From Paraglaciecola sp. T6c (lineage in GTDB: Bacteria > Pseudomonadota > Gammaproteobacteria > Enterobacterales > Alteromonadaceae), in the NCBI RefSeq assembly GCF_000014225.1, contig NC_008228.1, positions 1,736,001-1,800,000 on the forward strand: 64,000 nt of DNA, written 5' to 3'. A program made the position numbers and the translations under genes. Position 1 is the first letter of the stretch. Each line of letters starts with the position of its first letter. Shown here one piece after another: positions 27,249-34,720 of this stretch. The notes below the pieces were generated by a model. The model saw only the letters and a program-made list of their open reading frames with translations. It made no database searches and was not told where the DNA came from.

Positions 27249-27680
27249 ATGCGATCACGCGCTATTTTATGGCCTACGGATTTTTCCGATACTTCGTCAC
27301 ATGCTTTGCAGTACGTCGTTGAAATGGCAAATTTAGATCGAGTGGGTATCCGTATTTTGCATGTCATTGAGCAGCCTTCAGGAAATGAGAATTACATGAT
27401 CCTTACGATCACTCCCTCTGAATTAGCTAAGAATATGGAAGATGCTGCCGCAACTAAAATGCATGATTTATTAAGTCAGTTAGATACGAGTTTAAAGATT
27501 GAGACGATTATCCGACACGGAGATGCGGTCGATGAAATCTTGGCTGAAACCAATAGCGGTGATATTGGCATGGAGGTTATCGCCAGCCACGGAAGAACCG
27601 GCATGTCTCATTTTCTGCATGATAATGTTGCCGACGCGATCGTTAAAAAAGCGAACTGCCCAGTACTCGTAATCAAATAA
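27249..27680 (+). CDS. Universal stress protein (UspA family)
   Basis: A 143-residue cytosolic USP-fold protein: ILWPTDFSDTSSHALQYVVEMA at the start, SHGRTGMSHFLHDNVADAIVKKANCPVLVI at the end. The ATP-binding motif G-2x-G-9x-G-(S/T) is only partly kept: the G-R-T-G part is there, but the usual G-S pair before the last helix reads D-N. It may therefore be a non-ATP-binding member. GGAG lies at the ribosome-binding site. Stand-alone. Confidence 0.87.
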   Translation: MRSRAILWPTDFSDTSSHALQYVVEMANLDRVGIRILHVIEQPSGNENYMILTITPSELAKNMEDAAATKMHDLLSQLDTSLKIETIIRHGDAVDEILAETNSGDIGMEVIASHGRTGMSHFLHDNVADAIVKKANCPVLVIK

Positions 27681-28155
27681 ATGCGTTAAATCGATGCGTT
27701 TAAGTAAGCGCGTTTAAATAAGTGTGTTTGTCAAATGTGTGGCCTATGCCTGACTCAATTCTAATTTTTAAATTGACCAGAGTTGATATCAGGCTGTGAT
27801 AGCACCTCATAGTCGCAGACTGAGCGCCTAATGCGGTAACGCTTTGGTGAAAGCATAGTAAATTAAAAGTAAAAAGATGACTGAATGCCAGACGCCACTT
27901 AATAGTCGTGTACAAGGTCCTTCAGGTTTTACGTCAGTTACAGCGACAATCCCCCAATAGTCTCGGTGAAACCTGGTTGTTATAGTGTCCTTAAATTCAC
28001 TTTGTATCTACTTTCTGTCATTTGTAAAGGGTAGGTTCTGCTGACAAACACAGTGCAAATCATTTCTTTTGCAGTTAACGAACAGCTGTATTTTTTTGCA
28101 AAACAAAATATTAAAGCATACGATTCATATATGTTTTATATGCAAATGGTATGTC
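27681..28155. other. Intergenic region with short GCGTTTAA-type repeats
   Basis: 27680-27735 holds three to four imperfect units like ATGCGTTTAAGTAAG / CGCGTTTAAATAAG. The remaining part, 27740-28110, has no feature I can name. It contains the upstream region of the ParD-like/map operon. Confidence 0.45.
28117..28153. promoter_or_regulatory. Inverted repeat just before the ParD-like gene, candidate operator
   Basis: CATAC at 28117-28121 and GTATG at 28149-28153 bracket inner CATAT/ATATG elements (TTCATATATGTTTTATATGC). The site touches the start codon at 28156, and no ribosome-binding site is visible. A protein bound here would block translation or transcription. ParD-type proteins usually autoregulate at such sites. 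Confidence 0.4.
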
Positions 28156-28362
28156 ATGGGAATCATAAAAATATCTGACGAAGTTCACGACGAAGTGCGA
28201 AAAAGCTGTCAAGTCATGTCTCGTTCTATCAATGCGCAAGCTGAATTTTGGATAAAAATGGGGCGACTAGCGGAGTTAAATCCCACGTTAACGTTCTCAG
28301 AACTTATTGTTAAAGAACTGGAAAATGCCAACGCTGACACTGCCTTAAAAGTTGTCAAATAG
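28156..28362 (+). CDS. ParD-like antitoxin-family DNA-binding protein
   Basis: A 68-residue protein, MGIIKISDEVHDEVRKSCQV at the start, followed by MSRSINAQAEFWIKMGRLAEL. The first half has the ribbon-helix-helix pattern of ParD-like (DUF3423-type) antitoxins, which bind operator DNA as dimers. I chose ATG 28156 because the frame upstream shows no homology. Its stop lies one base before the map start, so the two genes are surely co-transcribed and probably translationally coupled. No ParE/RelE toxin gene is beside it; the neighbour is methionine aminopeptidase. Confidence 0.8.
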   Translation: MGIIKISDEVHDEVRKSCQVMSRSINAQAEFWIKMGRLAELNPTLTFSELIVKELENANADTALKVVK

Positions 28363-28363
28363 T

Positions 28364-29140
28364 ATGCAAGTCAACATTAAAACGGCAAAAGAAATTGAGT
28401 TGATGCGAGCGTCAGGAAAACTCTTGGCTGAAGTATTCCATATGTTAGATGGCTTTGTACAAGAAGGGATCTCTACGCTAGAGATCAATAATCACGTCGA
28501 TAATTTCATTCGTAATACATTAAATGCAAGGCCTGCAAGTGTTGGTCAATACGGTTATCAATTTGCATTAAATTCATCCGTAAATGAAGTCATTTGTCAT
28601 GGGGTTCCGCGCGATAGCTACAAGCTAAAGTCGCGAGATATTGTTAATTTAGACATTACTCTCGAGAAAAATGGTTTTATTGCAGACTCCAGCAAAATGT
28701 ATGTCATGAGCGACGCAAGTCCACTGGCCAAGCGTCTTGTCAAAACCACTTACGAAGCCATGTGGGCAGGTATCAAAAAAGTGAAGCCGGGTGCAACATT
28801 AGGTGATGTCGGTGCTGCGATACAAACCGTAGCACAAAGCAATGGTTACTCTGTTGTCAAAGAGTTTTGTGGGCATGGCATAGGCCGAGAAATGCATGAA
28901 GATCCACAAGTTCTTCACTTCGGAGAGGCAGGAACAGGACTGAGTTTGCAAGCAGGGATGACATTTACCATTGAGCCGATGATTAATCAGGGGAAGGCAA
29001 AAACAAAGACTAAAAAAGATGGTTGGACAGTGATTACTGCCGATAAAAAGCTGTCTGCTCAATGGGAGCACACGATTTTAGTGACGCAAACGGGTTATGA
29101 AGTTTTAACGCTTCGACAAGAAGAAGCAGATCTGATTTAG
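28364..29140 (+). CDS. map: Type I methionine aminopeptidase
   Basis: Cytosolic metalloprotease that removes the N-terminal Met of nascent proteins. 258 residues from ATG 28364 (a TTG at 28352 inside the upstream gene is less likely). All five metal ligands are present at the same positions as in E. coli Map: Asp97 (NLDIT), Asp108 (IADSSK), His171 (CGHGIG), Glu204 (FTIEPM) and Glu235 (QWEHTI); the substrate-contact His79 (ICHG) is also there. It follows the ParD-like gene by 1 bp. It may be a second, specialised copy, since the housekeeping map gene is usually elsewhere, near rpsB. Confidence 0.92.
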   Translation: MQVNIKTAKEIELMRASGKLLAEVFHMLDGFVQEGISTLEINNHVDNFIRNTLNARPASVGQYGYQFALNSSVNEVICHGVPRDSYKLKSRDIVNLDITLEKNGFIADSSKMYVMSDASPLAKRLVKTTYEAMWAGIKKVKPGATLGDVGAAIQTVAQSNGYSVVKEFCGHGIGREMHEDPQVLHFGEAGTGLSLQAGMTFTIEPMINQGKAKTKTKKDGWTVITADKKLSAQWEHTILVTQTGYEVLTLRQEEADLI

Positions 29141-29587
29141 CCCAAACGTACTCATTAATAAGTCATTGTGAGGAAGTGCTTAGTCATCATTTGGATACCA
29201 TAGAGCTTGGTAACCACTCTAGCTGGTTCATTGCGGTACCTGTAAACATTTAGGCCATACTCGGCAGAAAGTTGACTTCTTTTAAGCCCTCAAAAGGTCT
29301 TGGCCATTTATAGCCTAGGGTTAAAGAATCGGTGCTGTATTAAGCGCGAGTTAAAAAGTGCCAAGATTACAGCCTTTACTGCGCAGGATAAGCGAGCGCT
29401 CATATGTTTATCGCCTGAGTTTAAAACAGCCCGTAAGCGGAATGACGTTTGATAAGAGCGCTAAAATTCGATACGCAGCAGAGTCAAGGCGCTGCTTTCA
29501 TTCCTTTTAATATGCCAACCTGTTTGCATTCCATTGGCGTTTAATCTGCCTAATAACGCGGATATCAAATTAACTGAGCCATTTTGT
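29141..29587. other. Intergenic region between map and ZIP gene, nothing recognised
   Basis: About 450 bp between convergent genes. I translated both strands of 29160-29300 for a transposase relic and found none. No good terminator hairpin with a T-run was seen either. Confidence 0.45.
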
Positions 29588-30325
29588 TTATAATTTGGTC
29601 ACAAGATAAAGCAGGGAGACACCTAATATAAAGAACAAGAAACGGATCCCAGTTTCTCTAAGGTCTTTTGCGTGTTTAACCTCGGGTATCAGATCTGCAC
29701 CTGCGATGTATAAGAAGTTTCCTGCGCCTAATGCGACAAGAAAATACACATTCAAACTTTGTCCAACTACGAAAGCAATAACGCCACCAAGCGGGAAAGT
29801 GAGTGCAGAAATGAAATTGTATAAAAGTGCCTTTCGGCGAGAATAACCTGCATGGACCATAGCCCCGAAGTCACCTATTTCTTGTGGGAGTTCGTGCAAT
29901 GCCGCAGCGGTCCAAGCCGCTATCCCTGCTCGTATATCGATGAGGAAAATAGCGCCAATCGCCAACCCGCCGAGCAGATTATGTACACCATCAGCAATCA
30001 AAAGTAGCGGGCCTAACGGGCGCACATGCTCTGAAGGCACGCGGTGACAATGATGCCACTCCAATAATTGGTCGAGTGCGAAAAAAGCAGTAAAGCCGGC
30101 AACTACCCATAGCATCACGTGTATGAGCGACTCTGAAGCGCTCAGCGCATGTGGGATCATATGAAAGAACGCTCCGCCGAGTAACGAACCTGCCGCGAAT
30201 GCGACAATTGGCATCAACCAGCGCTTTAAGGTTTTCTCGGGCAAAAGAATAAAAAGCCCGCCAATGACAGCTATCATGCTCATCAATAGGCCAAAGCCGA
30301 GGATTACAAACAGTGTATTATTCAA
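29588..30325 (-). CDS. ZIP family metal transporter
   Basis: Inner-membrane divalent-metal importer (zinc, iron or related) of the ZIP family, 245 residues with about eight membrane segments. The metal-path motifs in the fourth and fifth segments are present: DGVHNLLGGLAIGA and ALHELPQEIGDF. A His-rich cytoplasmic loop (EWHHCHRVPSEH) lies between segments 3 and 4, as usual. Translation appears to start at TTG 30325, with AGAGGC a few bases upstream; no in-frame ATG is nearer. No Zur box noticed. Confidence 0.87.
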   Translation of the reverse strand: MNNTLFVILGFGLLMSMIAVIGGLFILLPEKTLKRWLMPIVAFAAGSLLGGAFFHMIPHALSASESLIHVMLWVVAGFTAFFALDQLLEWHHCHRVPSEHVRPLGPLLLIADGVHNLLGGLAIGAIFLIDIRAGIAAWTAAALHELPQEIGDFGAMVHAGYSRRKALLYNFISALTFPLGGVIAFVVGQSLNVYFLVALGAGNFLYIAGADLIPEVKHAKDLRETGIRFLFFILGVSLLYLVTKL

Positions 30326-30712
30326 CGTTATGCCTCTGAGATGTAAACCTGTGCTTGAGACAGTAATAAGGGCAACTGATTTTGTAAATACGTAGATTCC
30401 GATCGTTTATTTCACTTGCGGGCTTAACGAAAATTTTTGAACATATTTAGTGGAGTAGAAAACTTATTGCTGTATTAAACTATGGCCCTCATCACCAAGA
30501 TAAAAAATTACGCCATGTGCTAACCGATGACTTAATTGGTGTATGAGATGACTCAAGTGTCTTCATTGAAACATCTTACTCACCGCAATAGTGCTTGGAT
30601 TGAACTCTCGGATTTAATATTTACGTGGTATGAGGAACAGCAAGAATCTAGGTGCTCTGTAAAGGGTTATCAATTGCCCGTTAGGGCAATTGACTTAGTG
30701 CAGGACTATTGT
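30326..30712. other. Intergenic region with one doubtful short frame
   Basis: A frame of about 69 codons begins at ATG 30548 and runs to 30757, overlapping the end of the next gene by 45 bp. Its product (start MTQVSSLKHLTHRNSAWIEL) resembles nothing I know and its start lacks a ribosome-binding site, so I do not call it a gene. Confidence 0.4.
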
Positions 30713-32419
30713 TTAATGGCCAGCGACCTTTGTACTTTTTATAGCATTCCAGTTTAAGCGCATATCCCATTTAAAGCGATGCTCTGGCTTCAACGGTGGT
30801 TGTTCTGCATCAATGTGGCTCAATACATTGCTAGCTTCAGTTAGCGTAGCGTCTCGCCCAAACAGGTAACTTTGTTCTTTCACTATGGTTAAATAAGCTT
30901 TATTAAGCGCTAATGCGCGGTCCGGACTCGGTGTAATTAGCGCATATACAGAAGGGGCCCGTTGCACTTTTTCTACATTAAGGATGCCTTTCTCGCTAAA
31001 CCAGCGGGTCAACATTTCTTGGTTTTGACGGAATTCGTCACCGCCGCCAGCGCGTTGCATGTAAGTTAGAAACTCGCCTTGCGTTTCGTTTATATTGGGT
31101 ACGTCTTCCATTTCGTGCAGGTTAATATATCCCCAACCAAGACTGCCTGGCACCTTTCGAGCAAAAGAAAACGTTTGATCAAATGTTGAGCCTACGGTTT
31201 TGTGGCAGCCGTTACAAAAAGCCAGTTCTTGATCATGTTGGGCGCGCAATTCCCCTTCTTCATTTTCAATAAAGCCGTTAATGGTCCAGCCAAAACCGTT
31301 TTCGATGCCTGCGTCACCTAAATAGCGGGTTTGCGGTAAATTTTCGAAATGCTTTTCCTTAGCTTCTGCATAGTAAGCAGAAGCTAAGCTCTCACGACTT
31401 CTGAATCTGTGCTTTTGCATATAGCGCACTTCTTTCATGCGTTCAGCGTTATATATATCACCATGCTCGTCAACGCCGATATAGCGTACCGTATGCAGAA
31501 ACTCTGTGCCTTCAGGAAACAGCATATGCGCCACTTCAACATGGGCAGCATCGCCAATATAATGAGTCTGGCGGACCATGGTGGTTACGTGCTCACTGAG
31601 TTCATTATCGCCGTTAATATCCAAGGCGAGTTCCTGTTCGTTGATGCCTGCCACGGGCAGGGTGTTGACGTCTTTAAGTGCCATTTCAACTAGGGTTAAG
31701 TTCACTAGATATGCGTCACGACTATATTTACCTTCGAGTTGTTGAAACGCCTGAGGTAAGCGGATCATTGCATCCCCAGTAGAACCATTGGTTGGCCAAA
31801 AGGTGCTGGGGAAGGGCTTGTAGTTATAGGAGACCCAGCGGCTATCGTCTTTGGCTAACCCGTCTGTATCAAAAGCGGCTGCACCTGTACTCAAGTTTTC
31901 AATACGCATGTATTCGGGAATAGTGCTATCCCCTTCAATGGCAGAGGCGTAGTTATCTTGGGATGTGTATTCCAAAATGGCGTCGTCTTCGATCCCTGCA
32001 ATCAGCTCACGCCTATCGATAAATAAGTTCTTCCAACTGTTGGTAAGCCCGACGTCGGAAAATTCGTAATTGCCTTGTAGTGTGCCATCGCCCATCTGAT
32101 TGGGGCGTTTTTCAACGCGATCATAGCTTTGGTGACAGGCATAACAGGGGTTATTTTTACCTTCTGTTTTGGTGTAACACTGAGGTGGGATAACCGACTC
32201 AGGATTGTAAATTTCTTTATGTTCTATGTAGGCCATGGCAGGAATGTCATCGCCTTCATTGTATGGATATGCATCAGCTTCATTGCTTGTGGCTTGAACC
32301 ACGATAGTCTCTGCTTTGTTGCCGGACTTTGCCTCTTCTTGCGGGGAGGGCGAGCAAGCCAACAAAAATGGTAGTAAAGTAACGCTTAATAAGGGTAGTA
32401 ATTTAATGTGTATGTTCAT
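30713..32419 (-). CDS. Di-haem c-type cytochrome lipoprotein, function unknown
   Basis: About 568 residues. A lipoprotein signal peptide (MNIHIKLLPLLSVTLLPFLLAC, lipobox LLAC) is followed by a linker and two CxxCH haem motifs: NPCYACHQSYD near residue 90, and FCNGCHKTVG near residue 400. It should sit in the periplasm or on the outer membrane and transfer electrons or peroxide. No named family recognised. ATG 32419 is preferred to GTG 32449, because the longer reading spoils the signal peptide. It follows the PhoX gene on the same strand, but an intrinsic terminator lies directly between them. Confidence 0.75.
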   Translation of the reverse strand: MNIHIKLLPLLSVTLLPFLLACSPSPQEEAKSGNKAETIVVQATSNEADAYPYNEGDDIPAMAYIEHKEIYNPESVIPPQCYTKTEGKNNPCYACHQSYDRVEKRPNQMGDGTLQGNYEFSDVGLTNSWKNLFIDRRELIAGIEDDAILEYTSQDNYASAIEGDSTIPEYMRIENLSTGAAAFDTDGLAKDDSRWVSYNYKPFPSTFWPTNGSTGDAMIRLPQAFQQLEGKYSRDAYLVNLTLVEMALKDVNTLPVAGINEQELALDINGDNELSEHVTTMVRQTHYIGDAAHVEVAHMLFPEGTEFLHTVRYIGVDEHGDIYNAERMKEVRYMQKHRFRSRESLASAYYAEAKEKHFENLPQTRYLGDAGIENGFGWTINGFIENEEGELRAQHDQELAFCNGCHKTVGSTFDQTFSFARKVPGSLGWGYINLHEMEDVPNINETQGEFLTYMQRAGGGDEFRQNQEMLTRWFSEKGILNVEKVQRAPSVYALITPSPDRALALNKAYLTIVKEQSYLFGRDATLTEASNVLSHIDAEQPPLKPEHRFKWDMRLNWNAIKSTKVAGH

Positions 32420-32431
32420 AATGATTACAAC

Positions 32432-32460
32432 GAAAAAATCCGAGCACACCTGTGCTCGGA
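32432..32460 (-). terminator. Intrinsic terminator after the PhoX gene
   Basis: TCCGAGCACA and TGTGCTCGGA (32439-32460 on the plus strand) form a perfect 10-bp stem with a two-base loop. On the minus strand it is followed by six T. It ends PhoX transcription only 13 bases before the ATG of the next gene, leaving no room for a promoter unless it lies inside the hairpin or inside the PhoX coding end. Confidence 0.85.
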
Positions 32461-32478
32461 TGAATTAAAGGGAAAAGC

Positions 32479-34317
32479 TTACTTGTCTGCTGGCTCGTAC
32501 ATCCACAGCGTGTTGTTTTCCTGGAATCCGTCTTCACCAATCAGAATACGGCCGTCGTTCATCACCACAACGTTATCTGGCTGAGAAAGTTGCTCCACAT
32601 CACAACGCTCTGCTCCTGTTAAGCTTGAGCGGTAAGTTCCCCCCATCACTACAGGCTCGATACGTGTAATGTCATACCCCTGTTCAAGACGAGCGCGATA
32701 CACACCACCACAATCTTTAACACGTGCTGAAAGCTGAATATCACCTTCGTCATCCACCATGGTGTTATCTAAATCCGCGATACCGATGTAAAGATAAGCA
32801 TTTTCAACCACTTCACCGTCTATGGTATCTGTTCCTTCAACCGCTTCTTCAGCGCGCTTTAGGTTGATTGAAATACCTTCAAGCTTGCGCCATTCAGCTG
32901 TTGCACCTTTAGCACGCGCAGCTGCACGTGATTCAAGAAACGCCACACGATCATCCATTGGCTCCCCTGCTGTTTGGCTGCTTCCGCCATTTTCAACGGT
33001 AGGGTAGGTCGCATCGCCATTTGCCCAAGCGGCTACATCAGCCATGGTGATGTATGAACTCTGGCCTTCTATGTAGTCATCGGTGCCAATGTCGTTGTAT
33101 TCATTCACCCATGCACGAATAGTGGCATTATCACCACTGGCAAGTTCAACCCACTGAACATCAAAACCGGTAGTAGCAGGTTCATTTTGGCCAAGGTCTT
33201 GGGTTAATTTAGCGCCGTAAAGGGTACCAGTAGAGAGGTCTTCAGCGGTGTCAGCAATGAACTTAAATAACACGCCGCCGGTATCATCCTGTGAAAGATA
33301 CACGGTTTTTCCATCTGGCATGACGGTTGAGTTCTCGTGCTCATAACGACCCATAGTTAAATGCTTAACAATGACAGGCTCATCAGCAAGAGGCTCGGTG
33401 ACTTCTGCTATGTAACCATAGTTATACGGGTTTGACGCATCTGGTGCTGTCATCTGCCACATGCGGCCAAGACGAGCATCCGTTGCGACGGCTTCTGGAT
33501 CATTCCAGCTAGGTGAGGTGGTTGAATCAACAGATGAATCTACCACCCATTCTTCCGATGTTAGTGGGGTATTCCAAGGGGACATAGATCCGAAACAGTT
33601 AGCGGCAGTTCCCCACACTGGGGAGAAGTCTAGCATCATGGCTTCAGTTACTTGCCACATACCAAAATCATCACGCTCAATCTTCATGCGGCTCATACCG
33701 CCGGGTAATTCTTCCCAGTTAGAAAATAAATAACCTTCACCTGACGCCGTAGAAATAAAACCATTAAAGTCAGGCATATCGTTTTCTAACACTAACTCCT
33801 CGCCATCTAAGGTGTAAATGTGCCCTAATCCTTCAGGTAATTCAGTGCCAAAGGTATCGCCTGTTTGACCAAGGACTTGGTATTGGCCAATGGCGGATAC
33901 CACCACTTCCTTTTCTTCATCGCTGGCAGGTACTGGCGAATTAGGTAGCGTAACAGGTAGGTTGTTAAAGTTTGCGCCCGCTAAAACCCCTACGGTGCCT
34001 GTGTTAATTGGCTTTGCGTTTACCTCAGTGGTGACGGCATTGGTGCCGGAAGGATGTTGGACATTAAAGAAAAGATCCCCTTCATCGGTTAAGAAAATAC
34101 CAGTTACTTCAGCGCCTAAAGGCACCGTCGCAATGCGCGTTAATTTTCCTGCGGTATCACCTTGCTCACCTTGAGCACCTTGTTCGCCTTGCTCACCAAC
34201 GGCGCCTTGCGCACCGTCTTCACCATCATCGCCGTCCAATGAACAGGCTGAAATACCAAATGCTACCGCTAACGCGAGGGCTGAATATTTTATATCGCGT
34301 AAATTTTGAATCTTCAT
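32479..34317 (-). CDS. phoX: PhoX-like alkaline phosphatase lipoprotein (DUF839) with collagen-like stretch
   Basis: A 612-residue predicted lipoprotein: MKIQNLRDIKYSALALAVAF then GISAC lipobox. Residues about 28-53 form eight or nine Gly-X-Y triplets (GDDGEDGAQGAVGEQGEQ), a collagen-like stalk. The rest is the PhoX/DUF839 beta-propeller, with conserved pieces such as PDFNGFISTASGEGYLFSNWEE, GRYEHENSTVMPDGKTVYLSQDDTGG (calcium/iron ligand region) and a C-terminal QPDNVVVMNDGRILIGEDG. PhoX enzymes hydrolyse phosphomonoesters at the cell surface under phosphate starvation. A Pho box about 90 bp upstream supports this. Usual PhoX members are Tat-exported; this one has a lipoprotein signal without twin arginine. 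Confidence 0.83.
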   Translation of the reverse strand: MKIQNLRDIKYSALALAVAFGISACSLDGDDGEDGAQGAVGEQGEQGAQGEQGDTAGKLTRIATVPLGAEVTGIFLTDEGDLFFNVQHPSGTNAVTTEVNAKPINTGTVGVLAGANFNNLPVTLPNSPVPASDEEKEVVVSAIGQYQVLGQTGDTFGTELPEGLGHIYTLDGEELVLENDMPDFNGFISTASGEGYLFSNWEELPGGMSRMKIERDDFGMWQVTEAMMLDFSPVWGTAANCFGSMSPWNTPLTSEEWVVDSSVDSTTSPSWNDPEAVATDARLGRMWQMTAPDASNPYNYGYIAEVTEPLADEPVIVKHLTMGRYEHENSTVMPDGKTVYLSQDDTGGVLFKFIADTAEDLSTGTLYGAKLTQDLGQNEPATTGFDVQWVELASGDNATIRAWVNEYNDIGTDDYIEGQSSYITMADVAAWANGDATYPTVENGGSSQTAGEPMDDRVAFLESRAAARAKGATAEWRKLEGISINLKRAEEAVEGTDTIDGEVVENAYLYIGIADLDNTMVDDEGDIQLSARVKDCGGVYRARLEQGYDITRIEPVVMGGTYRSSLTGAERCDVEQLSQPDNVVVMNDGRILIGEDGFQENNTLWMYEPADK

Positions 34318-34409
34318 TAACTATCCTTTTTTATAATCATGAGTCAGAGACGTAGCAAGGCTGCGCATCTCATAGTGGTCATAGCGGCGATTATAGTGAG
34401 GTTGTTATG

Positions 34410-34436
34410 TGACTAAGAGGTGACAGATTATTGACA
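34410..34436 (-). promoter_or_regulatory. Pho box upstream of phoX
   Basis: On the plus strand TGACT, TGACA and TGACA begin at 34410, 34421 and 34432, exactly 11 bp apart. Read on the minus strand the last two give TGTCAATAATCTGTCACC, close to the PhoB consensus CTGTCATA-N-CTGTCAT. It lies about 90 bp upstream of the phoX ATG. Confidence 0.7.
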
Positions 34437-34720
34437 TAAAATTGAAGGTTTTCTTACGGCCTAGGGTTGGTGGCTATCTTTCAGTATTCCGCTGACGACA
34501 TTCATACAGGTGGAAAAAACCTATTAGGTTCAATAGCTAACGTATCTGGTATTAGGGATATACGCGGTGAAAATAAGGGAACGGAGTAGGAAATAGACGA
34601 TAAAGCCAAGCGGCGTTTATCGTCAGTGGTGTACTTGGTTACCGCTTAGTTTAGGGCTAAATCGTTAGCGATCGATAGGTCGCCAAAGAGCAGATGCTGT
34701 TCTTGCTACCGCATCTGTGA
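34437..34720. other. Rest of the intergenic region upstream of phoX
   Basis: ACGATAAA (34597-34604) and TTTATCGT (34616-34623) form an 8-bp stem about 100 bp after the end of the UnbV gene on the minus strand. It lacks a T-run, so it is a weak terminator candidate at most. Nothing else seen. Confidence 0.4.

Noticed and set aside
29160-29300. Possible transposase remnant between map and the ZIP gene
   Set aside because: Translation on the minus strand gave short pieces with stops and no similarity to a transposase family that I know.
30548-30757. 69-codon frame upstream of the di-haem lipoprotein end
   Set aside because: Overlaps the convergent gene by 45 bp, weak start, unknown sequence; listed only as a doubtful frame in the intergenic entry.
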